From: CAZMHJ01 sp964566075
GTDB taxonomy: Bacteria > Patescibacteriota > Saccharimonadia > Saccharimonadales > CAIOMD01
NCBI GenBank assembly: GCA_964566075.1
Contig: CAZMHJ010000003.1
Span: 1 to 49,030, forward strand
Length of the DNA stretch: 49,030 bases
Direction of reading: 5' to 3'
Position numbers and translations under genes: made by a program. Under the pieces are notes generated by a model that saw nothing but the letters and a program-made list of their open reading frames with translations, searched no databases and had not been told where the DNA came from. Of the stretch, positions 8,735 to 17,291 are shown piece after piece. Numbering within the stretch: the first letter of the stretch is position 1; every line of letters starts with the position of its first letter.

Positions 8735-9851
8735 ACACCTTCATCGCCTTTTTGTAGACCGCCTCGTAGGCATCAGCGACTACATCAAAACGATATTGCT
8801 CTACAGCGTCTTTTGCCCACTTGCGCCATAGCGAACGCACTTCTTCTTCGTACAACAACATTTCGAGTCGTTGCGCAAAGTCCTCAGTACTTTTAGGATT
8901 AACCAGGCTCATTCGGCCTGTTCTTGTCATAACTGACGCATAACCCGGGTTATTGCCAGCAACAATAGGGGTACCAACCGCCATGGCCTCAAGCAAGACA
9001 ATACCAAAACTTTCTCCATAGAGTGCTGGCGAACAATATACATCTGCGTTCGCAAGTAACGCAACTTTATCTTCTTCTGCGATAAAACCCGTAAACGTAA
9101 CGTCTGGGATCTCGTATTGCTCAACGGTGCGTTCGAGTGATTTTCGCTTAACACCTTTACCGCCAATCACGAGCTGTACATCATCGTGTGTCTCTCGCAA
9201 ACGAGCATATGCACTCAGCAAATAATCAACACCTTTTCGTTTCTCAAGGCGGCCAAGGTACAGTATGGACTTCTTTTCGTTCGTAGCTTTTTTTCGTGGG
9301 GCAATAAATCGTTCTAAGTCTACGCCGTTAGGAACAATTTCAACTGGTTCATCAGTTAAGCTTCGTACATATTCAGCAGCGCTATCAGATACTGCTGTAT
9401 AGGCATGCAGATAGCTCAAAACAGATCGAGTGTATGGCACAACAACATTAAGTAACGACTTACTCATAATGGTTGCTGGCGGTGTAGCATGAAATGTAGC
9501 CACATTAATTGCATTAGAACGGCTTAAAATTTGCCGTGATAAAAGGGGTACCCATGGCTCGTGAAAGTGCAAAATATCAAATTGCTCTTCATCCAATATA
9601 GCCTGAATTTCATCACCATCGGCTTCAAACCCAAAATCAACCATAGTTGCAAATGGCGTATTAACCTTGGCACTTCTTCCAACCAAAATCATGTTAGCGG
9701 GTGGATTATCAAGATGCGCTCGTGGTCGAGGGGTAATGATTTTTACATCGTGACCTTTAGCCTCTAAGCTTTTTTGCAGTTGAAATACGATTTCTTGTAC
9801 GCCACCGGCGAACTGGAACATGTTATATGGGCAAACAAGGCCTATTTTCAT
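8727..9851 (-). CDS. GT4-family glycosyltransferase, PimA/MshA-like
   Basis: 374-residue GT-B enzyme. N-terminal MKIGLVCPYNMFQFAGGVQEIVF matches the GGVQ-type loop of mycobacterial PimA-like mannosyltransferases; the C-terminal domain has ILYLGRLEKRKGVDYLL and E-x7-E in ESFGIVLLEAMAVGTPIV. It begins 12 bases after the hydrolase gene's stop and overlaps the next glycosyltransferase gene, so an operon of hydrolase, two GT4 enzymes and the small membrane protein is likely. Phosphatidylinositol mannoside-type or glycolipid synthesis is a reasonable but unproven guess. Confidence 0.88.
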   Translation of the reverse strand: MKIGLVCPYNMFQFAGGVQEIVFQLQKSLEAKGHDVKIITPRPRAHLDNPPANMILVGRSAKVNTPFATMVDFGFEADGDEIQAILDEEQFDILHFHEPWVPLLSRQILSRSNAINVATFHATPPATIMSKSLLNVVVPYTRSVLSYLHAYTAVSDSAAEYVRSLTDEPVEIVPNGVDLERFIAPRKKATNEKKSILYLGRLEKRKGVDYLLSAYARLRETHDDVQLVIGGKGVKRKSLERTVEQYEIPDVTFTGFIAEEDKVALLANADVYCSPALYGESFGIVLLEAMAVGTPIVAGNNPGYASVMTRTGRMSLVNPKSTEDFAQRLEMLLYEEEVRSLWRKWAKDAVEQYRFDVVADAYEAVYKKAMKVYA

Positions 9852-9863
9852 AGCATTAGTATA

Positions 9864-10811
9864 TCATTTAGCCCTATGTAACTGAGCTAGTTTACGACGA
9901 ACTGACGATGGTATGAAGGCGGCTGCTTCTTTTTTATCGCTAATGATAGTTGGTGCATGATTAGGCATCTTAGCTTCGGTAACTGAAACTTTGGTATATA
10001 GCTCTTTAATGTGTTTTTCGACAAGCACATGGTCAACATATTGGTCAGTAGAAATACTAACGTGCAAGCAGGGTGATTCGATTTGAGCTGGCGGGGTCTT
10101 AAGGCGAAGTATATCACGCGTCACATGCACATAGGTGCGCACATCATTCGCGTGCCAAAGATGAATTTCGAAATCAATTCGCTTTTTTAGTTCTGCCTTA
10201 TCAGCACCCTTCATCTTCGGATGCGACTTGGCTTGCAAACCATAGATTGTTCTTATAAACACTGGTTGTAAAATGACATACCTGAATAACCATGCTCGTA
10301 TTGGCCCGTCAAACGCAACAGATGTAAATTTCCAGAAAGCGAATGTCGTTTTGGGTACGATAAACTCTTGCTTATCCGTTAAGCCCGCAAGACTAACGAC
10401 GAGTTCTACTTTAGCGGCAATGTCAGGGTATTTACTGAGCATACGGGTAGCAACTACGAATCCGTAACTCATAGCCACGATACTAAATTTCTTACCTTTG
10501 TAATGCAGCTTGACGAACGTAGCTAAGTAGTCAGCCATTGCATCGATGGATGCTACTTGGCCAATACTGTAAAAACTATCCATACCGCCAAAGCCAGGTA
10601 AGTCGGGCATTGTCACATTTCCGTAGTCTGCAACGTTTTCAACAATACCCATCATGCGCTCTATCGAAGAATGCAATCCATATAACATTAGTATGTCTTT
10701 GCCAGCATACTTGTTATTATTTGCTGGCAATCGTAACACTCGGCCATGTAGGCCATTAATTACTAAGGGCTGAATCTTACCAGCCGACGACTTTTGTTTG
10801 TCGGATTTCAT
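9864..10811 (-). CDS. alpha/beta hydrolase
   Basis: 315-residue predicted cytoplasmic alpha/beta hydrolase. An oxyanion-type start DILMLYGLHSSIERM is followed by MPDLPGFGGMD, a typical strand 4/loop, and the nucleophile elbow VAMSYGFVVA (about residues 133-142), where the usual GxSxG is AxSxG. MPNHAPTI near residue 285 can supply the catalytic His. The insert between strands 6 and 7 is large and basic. First gene of the minus-strand glycosyltransferase operon. A lipid or ester substrate is likely; no specific reaction can be assigned. Confidence 0.75.
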   Translation of the reverse strand: MKSDKQKSSAGKIQPLVINGLHGRVLRLPANNNKYAGKDILMLYGLHSSIERMMGIVENVADYGNVTMPDLPGFGGMDSFYSIGQVASIDAMADYLATFVKLHYKGKKFSIVAMSYGFVVATRMLSKYPDIAAKVELVVSLAGLTDKQEFIVPKTTFAFWKFTSVAFDGPIRAWLFRYVILQPVFIRTIYGLQAKSHPKMKGADKAELKKRIDFEIHLWHANDVRTYVHVTRDILRLKTPPAQIESPCLHVSISTDQYVDHVLVEKHIKELYTKVSVTEAKMPNHAPTIISDKKEAAAFIPSSVRRKLAQLHRAK

Positions 10812-10849
10812 AAATACTTATCTGTTTTTATACCATATTTTAGGCTAAT

Positions 10850-10884
10850 AAAAAAGCGGTACTTGTTGTTTGTACCGCTTTTTT
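10850..10884 (-). terminator. intrinsic terminator, symmetrical
   Basis: Inverted repeat AAAAAAGCGGTAC (10850-10862) and GTACCGCTTTTTT (10872-10884) with a nine-base loop. The A/T flanks make it potentially bidirectional; it directly follows the minus-strand gene ending at 10895. Confidence 0.85.
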
Positions 10885-10894
10885 TGAGTTACTA

Positions 10895-11551
10895 CTAGTT
10901 TGTTTTTGGAGTTGTTGAACTACTTGAGCTTGATGAGCTACTTGATGTAGTCGTTCCTGCTGGTGGCGTTGGAATAGTAATACTACTACAAGCGGTACCA
11001 CAGGTCGTCTTAAGCTTAGTAGCAGTATCAGTAAGCGTTTTAATATATGCTGCTTGTGCATCAACAGTCTTTTGTAATGCCGCATTCTGATTTTTCAGAG
11101 TGGTGATTTGATTATTCAAATCAGTAATCTGCTGTTGTGTGCTTGATTGTTGTTGCTCGGTGAGTTGCTTTTGGAGTTGTGCGGTCTGAGCTTTTTGAGC
11201 ATCTAAATCTTGCTTAGCTTGGTTAGACTGATAAAAATAGACAGCGACAGCGGCCGCACCAGCGAACAAGATAACCAAAAGAACTACCAGCCATACAGCC
11301 ATGCCTTTCTTTTGCTCCTTAAGCTTAGCGACTTCTACTTCGTGTGCAGGTTGAGCTTGGCTCGTTGTATCAACAGTAGGTGCTGGTGTTTCTGCAACTG
11401 CTTCTGTTGGTTGCTCTGGGCTTGCAACAGACGCACTTGACTCGGTTGTTGCTGGCTGTGGACTTGTAATAAAGCCGTCAACATTAGATACAGGCGCCTG
11501 ACCATCTGTTTTTGGTGCCTCGTTATTTTGACTCTGGTCGTTTCCTTCCAT
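10895..11551 (-). CDS. single-pass membrane protein with coiled coil and Ser-rich tail
   Basis: 218 residues of unrecognised family. Residues 1-80 are Pro/Thr/Ala-rich and low in complexity; residues 84-108 form one transmembrane helix (AVWLVVLLVILFAGAAAVAVYFY); residues 112-175 form a heptad-rich coiled coil full of Gln (QLQKQLTEQQQ), then a short Cys-containing segment with two cysteines (TTCGTACSS) and a serine run before the end. The pattern suggests a surface or periplasm-facing anchor with a cytoplasmic N-terminus. It has its own terminator and AT-rich upstream region, so it is probably monocistronic. Function unknown. Confidence 0.7.
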   Translation of the reverse strand: MEGNDQSQNNEAPKTDGQAPVSNVDGFITSPQPATTESSASVASPEQPTEAVAETPAPTVDTTSQAQPAHEVEVAKLKEQKKGMAVWLVVLLVILFAGAAAVAVYFYQSNQAKQDLDAQKAQTAQLQKQLTEQQQSSTQQQITDLNNQITTLKNQNAALQKTVDAQAAYIKTLTDTATKLKTTCGTACSSITIPTPPAGTTTSSSSSSSSSSTTPKTN

Positions 11552-11637
11552 TAAAAATACCCCTCACTTTGTTTACTTCTTAGCGTTAGTATACCTCAAA
11601 AGCGCTTATGGCAACAGTTTTTTTACAACAAAATACG

Positions 11638-12054
11638 TTAACGATGTGTGCGACGGCGACGGCGAATTCTAGCCACCTCAAGACGCACTGCATGACGATC
11701 GATTAGTTGCTGGGCACGGTGAAGCTCGTGCTTATCTTTAACACCTTCTTTAGCTGCTTTTGCACGGGCAAGTGCTTCTTCGATTTCGTGCTCTACTAAA
11801 TCATCAGCATGCTCTGCTTCATCTGCAAGTAGACGCACACTATTATTTTGAATATCTAAAATACCACCAAAGGTAGCGAAGAGCGATTCGGCTACATGCT
11901 TATCACGCACGGTAACTGGCCCAGGCACCACAATGGCTGTCAGCGCCTCATGATGCGGCAAAATAGTCATAGTGCCTTCAGTAGTGGTCACGATAACCTC
12001 AGAGGCTTCGCCACTATATTTGGCACCATCAAGCGTTAAAAGCTCAAATTGCAT
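11638..12054 (-). CDS. atpC: F1Fo ATP synthase subunit epsilon
   Basis: 138-residue epsilon subunit, the regulatory central-stalk component of F1. The N-terminal beta-sandwich has MQFELLTLDGAKYSGEASEVIV, the family's opening, and GTMTILPHHEALTAIV (normally GxxGVLPxH). The C-terminal half is the two-helix inhibitory hairpin, here ending in a highly basic RIRRRRRTHR tail. Its ATG shares one base with the atpD stop. Last gene of the atp operon. Confidence 0.95.
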   Translation of the reverse strand: MQFELLTLDGAKYSGEASEVIVTTTEGTMTILPHHEALTAIVVPGPVTVRDKHVAESLFATFGGILDIQNNSVRLLADEAEHADDLVEHEIEEALARAKAAKEGVKDKHELHRAQQLIDRHAVRLEVARIRRRRRTHR

Positions 12055-13433
12055 TATTGAACCTCTTTGATTGAACCCTTCAAGTAGAATGCTGACTCTG
12101 GTTTATCATCGTGCTTACCGTCAAGAATCTCTTGGCAACCTTTGATGGTGTCTTCGAGCTTAACGTATGCACCCGGCTTATTTAAAAACACTTCAGCAAC
12201 ATGGAATGGTTGTGTTAAGAAACGCTGAATACGACGAGCTCGGGCGACGGTTTGTTTGTCTTCGTCACTGAGTTCTTCCATACCTAAAATAGCGATGATA
12301 TCCTGCAAGTCTTTATAGCGCTGCAAAATTGCCTGTACACCACGCGCAGTATTGTAATGCTCATCACCAACAATTTCGGGGTCAAGGATTGTTGAGCTAC
12401 TATCAAGCGGATCAACGGCAGGGTATAGCCCAAGTTCGGTGAGTGCACGAGAAAGCACAATGGTTGAGTCTAAATGGCTAAAGGTCGTGGCTGGGGCAGG
12501 GTCGGTAAGGTCGTCGGCAGGAACGTATACTGCTTGTACAGATGTAATAGAGCCTGCTTTAGTACTCGTAATGCGCTCCTGCAGAGCACCCATTTCTTGT
12601 TGCAGGTTAGGTTGGTAGCCCACCGCACTTGGTAAACGGCCAAGTAGGGCAGATACTTCGGCACCAGCTTGCGTAAAACGAAAGATATTATCAATAAACA
12701 GTAATACGTCTTTACCTTGATCACGAAAGCCTTCGGCCATGGTAAGACCTGAAAGTGCTACGCGTAAACGTGCCCCAGGTGGTTCGTTCATCTGACCAAA
12801 CACGAGGCTAGTTTTATCAAGCACACCACTATCTGCCATTTCGCCGTACAGGTCATTACCTTCACGAGTACGTTCACCAACACCAGCAAAAACCGAGTTA
12901 CCACTGTGATATTTGGCGATATTGTTAATTAGCTCAGTGATGAGAACCGTTTTACCAACACCAGCACCACCGAACAAGCCAACCTTACCACCTTTAGTGA
13001 TAGGGCAGATAAGGTCAATCACTTTAATACCTGTTTCAAGAATCTCAACCTTACCACTCTGATCAGTTAGGGCAGGTGGTTCACGGTGGATAGGGGCCCG
13101 TTTTGCACCTTTTGGTTCTGGTTTCTTATCGATTGCTTCGCCAACCACATTAAACATACGGCCCATTGTTTCGTCACCAACCGGTACGCTAATTGGTGCA
13201 CCTGTTGCATGTACGGTATCGCCACGGCGCAACCCATCAGTGCTACTAAGCGCAATCGCCCGAACGGTTGTCTCGCTTAAGTGTTGCGCAACTTCTAGGT
13301 ATAGTTTCGCATCTTCACGCTCAATAATAAGTGCATCGTAAATAGCTGGCAGTGTGTCTTTTTCGAATTCGACATCTACAACCACACCGACAACTTGTAT
13401 TACGTTTCCTGTTTGCTTTGTTACTGTTGGCAT
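12054..13433 (-). CDS. atpD: F1Fo ATP synthase subunit beta
   Basis: 459-residue catalytic subunit of F1. The P-loop GGAGVGKT, the catalytic region VFAGVGERTREGNDLYGEM, the ALSGLTMAEGFRDQ segment, and the C-terminal EELSDEDK (DELSEED-like) motif are all present. Length is normal for the family. It is separated from atpG by an unrecognised 96-residue gene whose stop shares one base with the atpD start (TAATG), so translation is probably coupled through that extra gene. Confidence 0.98.
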   Translation of the reverse strand: MPTVTKQTGNVIQVVGVVVDVEFEKDTLPAIYDALIIEREDAKLYLEVAQHLSETTVRAIALSSTDGLRRGDTVHATGAPISVPVGDETMGRMFNVVGEAIDKKPEPKGAKRAPIHREPPALTDQSGKVEILETGIKVIDLICPITKGGKVGLFGGAGVGKTVLITELINNIAKYHSGNSVFAGVGERTREGNDLYGEMADSGVLDKTSLVFGQMNEPPGARLRVALSGLTMAEGFRDQGKDVLLFIDNIFRFTQAGAEVSALLGRLPSAVGYQPNLQQEMGALQERITSTKAGSITSVQAVYVPADDLTDPAPATTFSHLDSTIVLSRALTELGLYPAVDPLDSSSTILDPEIVGDEHYNTARGVQAILQRYKDLQDIIAILGMEELSDEDKQTVARARRIQRFLTQPFHVAEVFLNKPGAYVKLEDTIKGCQEILDGKHDDKPESAFYLKGSIKEVQ

Positions 13434-13723
13434 TATGCGCTCTCCTTATCTTCTAATCCATCAATCGGTAATACTGCTGTTAGTTCTGCAGGCTCCGTAT
13501 CAAAAACCTGCTGACCATCATGTTTCGGCAATGGAACTACTTTGGCTTCAATACGACCTTGCTCGCGACCAAGTCGATACGCTTCGTTTACTAAGCCTAA
13601 GACTTCGCTTCCAAATCGCCCAGGGTGTAGTTGATGTGGGTTTTGTCGCAAAAAACTGCCCTGTACATCGACACTTTCTCGTAACTCATCAATACTACTA
13701 AATGTAGGTGCTTGCTCAGCCAT
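13433..13723 (-). CDS. unrecognised 96-residue protein between atpG and atpD
   Basis: Small, acidic, soluble-looking protein with no signal peptide or membrane helix; it reads MAEQAPTFSSIDELRE at the start and ends DGLEDKESA. A central helical segment (about residues 40-60, VLGLVNEAYRLGREQGRIEAK) is the only strongly structured part. It starts 12 bases after the atpG stop with a GGAGC-type site and overlaps atpD by one base, so it is a true operon member. In usual bacterial operons atpG is directly followed by atpD. It could be an assembly factor or accessory F1 subunit; this is inference from position alone. Confidence 0.8.
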   Translation of the reverse strand: MAEQAPTFSSIDELRESVDVQGSFLRQNPHQLHPGRFGSEVLGLVNEAYRLGREQGRIEAKVVPLPKHDGQQVFDTEPAELTAVLPIDGLEDKESA

Positions 13724-13735
13724 ATCTATTGCTCC

Positions 13736-14587
13736 TTATCCATTGATTGCCTCAGTTCCTGCAGTAATCTCAGCGAGTTCCTGAGTAATTGCCGCTTGTC
13801 GGGCATTATTAAATGCAAGTGTTAAATCTTCAATTAAGTCAGAGGCGTTGTCAGTTGCATTCTTCATAGCCAACATGCGCGAAGCTTGCTCGCTTGCTCG
13901 GGCTTCTAGCACTGCTTGATAGACCTGTGCCTCCAGCATGCGTCGAATTGCTAAATCAAGTAGCTTATCCGGTTCAGGTTCATATGTCCTTGCCGTGGAT
14001 GACTGGTTAGCCGGAGCCGTAATTGGTAGTAGTTGTTCTAACGTAACTTCTTGTTTAACGGTTGATATAAAACGGGTATACAGTACGTAGACAGCATCTA
14101 CTTCACCGGACAAAAATAAGTCGAGAGACTCTCTGAGTGCTGGCTGCGCAATCGTAACATCTGGGTTATCGAGTTCCATTGGGTAGGCTGCAAGCTCGTT
14201 TAGTTCATTGATACGCGTTACATGCTGTGATGCGTATCTACCGATCGCAATGACCTCATGAGCAACAGCCATCTCATGCGCATGTTTCGTTAAAGCACGG
14301 TTAATGTTGCTGTTGTATGCACCCGCTAAACCTCTATCGCTGGTGAGTGCAATCGTGAGCACTTTTTTGTGCTTTCGTGATTCAAAGAGTGGGTGATATT
14401 GTGCTTCGACAGTAGTAGCAAGAGACTCCAGAATAGATTGACCAGCCGCAATGTAGGCTTTTGGACCCAACGCGGCATCTTGCGCACGACGAAGTTTGCT
14501 TGCAGCTACAAGCTGCATTGCCTTGGTAATCTGTTTTGTATTACTAACAGATTTTATCCGTCGTTTAATGCCTTGTTGAGCTGCCAT
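13736..14587 (-). CDS. atpG: F1Fo ATP synthase subunit gamma
   Basis: 283-residue rotor shaft of F1. The family start is clear (AAQQGIKRRIKSVSNTKQITKAMQLVAASKLRRAQ), as are the LTSDRGLAGAYNSNINR segment and the C-terminal helix SEQASRMLAMKNATDNASDLI with LAFNNARQAAITQEL(A)EI. It lies three bases downstream of atpA. Nothing unusual in length. Confidence 0.97.
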   Translation of the reverse strand: MAAQQGIKRRIKSVSNTKQITKAMQLVAASKLRRAQDAALGPKAYIAAGQSILESLATTVEAQYHPLFESRKHKKVLTIALTSDRGLAGAYNSNINRALTKHAHEMAVAHEVIAIGRYASQHVTRINELNELAAYPMELDNPDVTIAQPALRESLDLFLSGEVDAVYVLYTRFISTVKQEVTLEQLLPITAPANQSSTARTYEPEPDKLLDLAIRRMLEAQVYQAVLEARASEQASRMLAMKNATDNASDLIEDLTLAFNNARQAAITQELAEITAGTEAING

Positions 14588-14590
14588 GAC

Positions 14591-16132
14591 CTAGCGAACC
14601 TTATCCCGTCCAAATGTTTTAGCAACCGCGGCTGCTTCTTTGGTTATTGTCGCAATATCTGTATCTTCTGGTTTTACACCTTCGTCTAGTGATGCGTACA
14701 ATTTAGCGTGCGACTTCTTAACTGCAGCGATGGTACGATGTACCGCTGCTTCGACATCATGGTTTACTAAATGATCAAACGCACCATTGGTTGCTGCAAC
14801 AAGGGCGATGACTTGCTCGGCAACACTCAAGGGTTGGTACTGCTTCTGTTTAAGCACTTCTGTCAGTAAACGTCCTCGAGCGATACGTTGCTTGGTATCA
14901 TCATCAAGATCACTTGCGAACTGCGCAAAACTAGCGAGTTCACGGAACTGAGCAAGCTCAAGCCGTAGGGTACCAGCCACACTTTTAGTGGCTTTTGTCT
15001 GGGCAGCACCACCTACACGGCTGACACTCAAACCAACAGAAATAGCAGGGCGAATACCCTGATAAAACAAATTCGTTTCCATAAAAATCTGACCGTCAGT
15101 AATACTAATGACATTGGTTGGAATATAGGCACTAATATCACCAGCTTGTGTTTCGATAATTGGCAGAGCCGTTAAACTACCAGCACCCAAGTCGTCAGAA
15201 AGTTTAGCAGCACGCTCAAGTAAACGAGAGTGTAAGTAAAAAACATCGCCAGGGAAGGCTTCGCGACCCGGTGGACGACGGAGTAAGAGTGACATCTGGC
15301 GATACGCAACCGCGTGTTTAGAAAGATCATCGTAAATAATCAAAGCATGTTGCTTATTATCACGGAAATATTCAGCCATGGCGGTACCTGCGTATGGCGC
15401 CAAATATAGCATACTAGCTGGGTCAGATGGACTGGTTGCGACCACAATAGTCTGATCCATCACACCTTCGGTTTTAAGACGCTCAACCAGAGCAGAAACC
15501 TTAGAAAGTTTTTGACCAACCGCAACATAGACATTAATAACACCCGTTTTTTGGCGAGCTTGGTTAATCATGGTGTCTACCGTAATCGCTGTTTTACCAG
15601 TTTGGCGGTCGCCAATAATAAGCTCACGCTGACCACGACCGATTGGCACCATCGTATCAATCGCGATAACACCGGTTGCAAGTGGTTCATGTACTCCCTT
15701 TCGATCCATAACACCAGGGGCAGGGCGTTCTACTAAACCAGTTTGCTTTGTTTTAATTGGACCAAGGCCATCTAGCGGCCGTCCGAGTGGATCAACCACG
15801 CGGCCAACGAGTTCTGGGCCAACAGGAACTTCGAGTCGGCTACCGGTTAAGGTAACACGAGCACCAGCACTCACACCGATTTCACTATCAAGTAACACAG
15901 CGCCAATTTCGTCTTCGAGCAGGTTAAGCGCAAAAGCACGAGCAGGCGTACCATTCGTTGTTTCAATTTCAAGTACATCACTAAAACCACAACTACTGAG
16001 CCCATAGACCCAGACAATACCATCACTCACACGGGTTACGACACCTGATTGCTCAAGTGAGGCACCAGTTCGCATACCGCCTATGGCAGCTTCGAGCTCT
16101 TGGCTTAGTTGCTTAACATTTAAATCACTCAT
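14591..16132 (-). CDS. atpA: F1Fo ATP synthase subunit alpha
   Basis: 513-residue non-catalytic nucleotide-binding subunit. It has the P-loop GDRQTGKTA, the alpha signature PAISVGLSVSRVGGAAQ, and the N-terminal delta-binding region. The ATG overlaps the atpH stop by four bases (ATGA). Length and motifs are normal. Confidence 0.98.
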   Translation of the reverse strand: MSDLNVKQLSQELEAAIGGMRTGASLEQSGVVTRVSDGIVWVYGLSSCGFSDVLEIETTNGTPARAFALNLLEDEIGAVLLDSEIGVSAGARVTLTGSRLEVPVGPELVGRVVDPLGRPLDGLGPIKTKQTGLVERPAPGVMDRKGVHEPLATGVIAIDTMVPIGRGQRELIIGDRQTGKTAITVDTMINQARQKTGVINVYVAVGQKLSKVSALVERLKTEGVMDQTIVVATSPSDPASMLYLAPYAGTAMAEYFRDNKQHALIIYDDLSKHAVAYRQMSLLLRRPPGREAFPGDVFYLHSRLLERAAKLSDDLGAGSLTALPIIETQAGDISAYIPTNVISITDGQIFMETNLFYQGIRPAISVGLSVSRVGGAAQTKATKSVAGTLRLELAQFRELASFAQFASDLDDDTKQRIARGRLLTEVLKQKQYQPLSVAEQVIALVAATNGAFDHLVNHDVEAAVHRTIAAVKKSHAKLYASLDEGVKPEDTDIATITKEAAAVAKTFGRDKVR

Positions 16133-16518
16133 CGGCTTACTCCTTCGATAATGGTCGCCAGCGTCGCCTTAACGCTTGCATCTAATGTTCCGTATGGGGT
16201 TGTTATAAGTACGCCACCTATGATTTTCTGGTCTACCATGTAAGCGCATTCAACAGTAGTTGCTTTGGTTTCTTTTTGTAAAAATAATTCGATTTCCTTT
16301 TTCGTTGTTGCATCAATCGGCCTAGCAGTGGTAATCGTTGCAAAAAGATAACCTTGGTCCGCAAGTGCTTTAGCAACATCTTGCGCTAAATAGACGGCTT
16401 GTCGTGATTTTCCATGCGTTGTCAGCCATGCCGCTGCTTCGTTAACCGCTTTTTGACGATCGCCACCACCAAGTAGTGTTGCGGCGAGGTATTGTGCCAC
16501 TGCGGTACGAGAGGCCAT
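16129..16518 (-). CDS. atpH: F1Fo ATP synthase subunit delta (short form)
   Basis: 129 residues against the usual 170-180. The C-terminal domain signature is kept (KIIGGVLITTPYGTLDASVKATLATI), which contacts the b-subunit dimer, while the N-terminal helical bundle that caps F1 alpha is shortened. The start is fixed by a one-base overlap with the atpF stop and the end by the atpA overlap, so the shortness is not a start-site error unless the coding starts inside atpF. Confidence 0.9.
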   Translation of the reverse strand: MASRTAVAQYLAATLLGGGDRQKAVNEAAAWLTTHGKSRQAVYLAQDVAKALADQGYLFATITTARPIDATTKKEIELFLQKETKATTVECAYMVDQKIIGGVLITTPYGTLDASVKATLATIIEGVSR

Positions 16519-17045
16519 TATTCAGACTCCTTAAGACTTCGCGCGATGAGGTCTGCGTCTTTTTTTGTATCAAGTTTTTCGCCTAATACAACACCTGTAG
16601 CGGTAACCACAAGTTTAGTCGTTTCAGCTTTGAGCTCTTTACGGGCTTTTTCAACATCACGGTTTAGTTGCTCACGAGCTTCGCTCACGATACGCTCGGC
16701 TTTGGTAGCAGCTTTGCTTTCAACATCTTTCAGTAATTGGGCAGCTTCACCATGTGCAGACGCAAGGATTTCATCTGCTTGATCACGCGCTTCTGCAAGC
16801 GTATCATCGGCTTTTTGAGCTGCTTTTTCGAGCTCAATTTTAGCTTCATCAGCACGTGAAAGACCTTTTTCAAGTTCCGCCTTACGCTCGTCCATAACAG
16901 CCAAGAATTTTTTTATCGCAAATTTATTAAGAATCCAGAGCACTATAGCAAACGCAATAATCTGAAAAACGATACTCTTCAGATTAATACCGAGTGCGCC
17001 AATGCCGCTGGCTTGCTCGTTAGATGCTAGTAGTGAATAGGTCAT
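16518..17045 (-). CDS. atpF: F1Fo ATP synthase subunit b
   Basis: 175-residue peripheral stalk subunit: a single N-terminal membrane helix (about residues 25-44, SIVFQIIAFAIVLWILNKFA) followed by a long charged helix rich in Ala, Glu and Lys that forms the right-handed coiled coil. One copy only, so a b2 homodimer is expected. It lies 14 bases after atpE. Confidence 0.95.
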   Translation of the reverse strand: MTYSLLASNEQASGIGALGINLKSIVFQIIAFAIVLWILNKFAIKKFLAVMDERKAELEKGLSRADEAKIELEKAAQKADDTLAEARDQADEILASAHGEAAQLLKDVESKAATKAERIVSEAREQLNRDVEKARKELKAETTKLVVTATGVVLGEKLDTKKDADLIARSLKESE

Positions 17046-17059
17046 GTACGCGAGCTTTC

Positions 17060-17275
17060 TTATTTAGTGGTAAATACAATAAGTAGAACAAAGACCATGA
17101 TAGCGTCTACAAGACCTGCCATGATAAGTGCCATAGTAAGCACCTTGCTTTGCGCTTCTGGGTTACGGCCAACAGAATTAACTGCTGCTGCACCTACTAA
17201 ACCAAGTCCGATTGCTGGGCCAATGGCGCCAAGTGCGATTGTGATACCTTTGATGAGTTCTGGGCTTACGTCCAT
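17060..17275 (-). CDS. atpE: F1Fo ATP synthase subunit c
   Basis: 71-residue hairpin of the rotor ring. Helix 1 carries GAIGPAIGLGLVGAAAV, the loop has the conserved R-N-P (GRNPEAQ), and helix 2 has the ion-binding carboxylate as Asp (GLVDAIMVF). The Gln in helix 1 and the Ser/Thr after the carboxylate that mark sodium-binding rings are absent, so a proton-translocating ring is the better reading. Confidence 0.96.
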   Translation of the reverse strand: MDVSPELIKGITIALGAIGPAIGLGLVGAAAVNSVGRNPEAQSKVLTMALIMAGLVDAIMVFVLLIVFTTK

Positions 17276-17291
17276 AGTATTATTTCTCCTC

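Noticed and set aside
12470..12724. 84-codon minus-strand frame inside atpD
   Set aside because: Alternative frame of a highly conserved gene with no ribosome binding site or motif.
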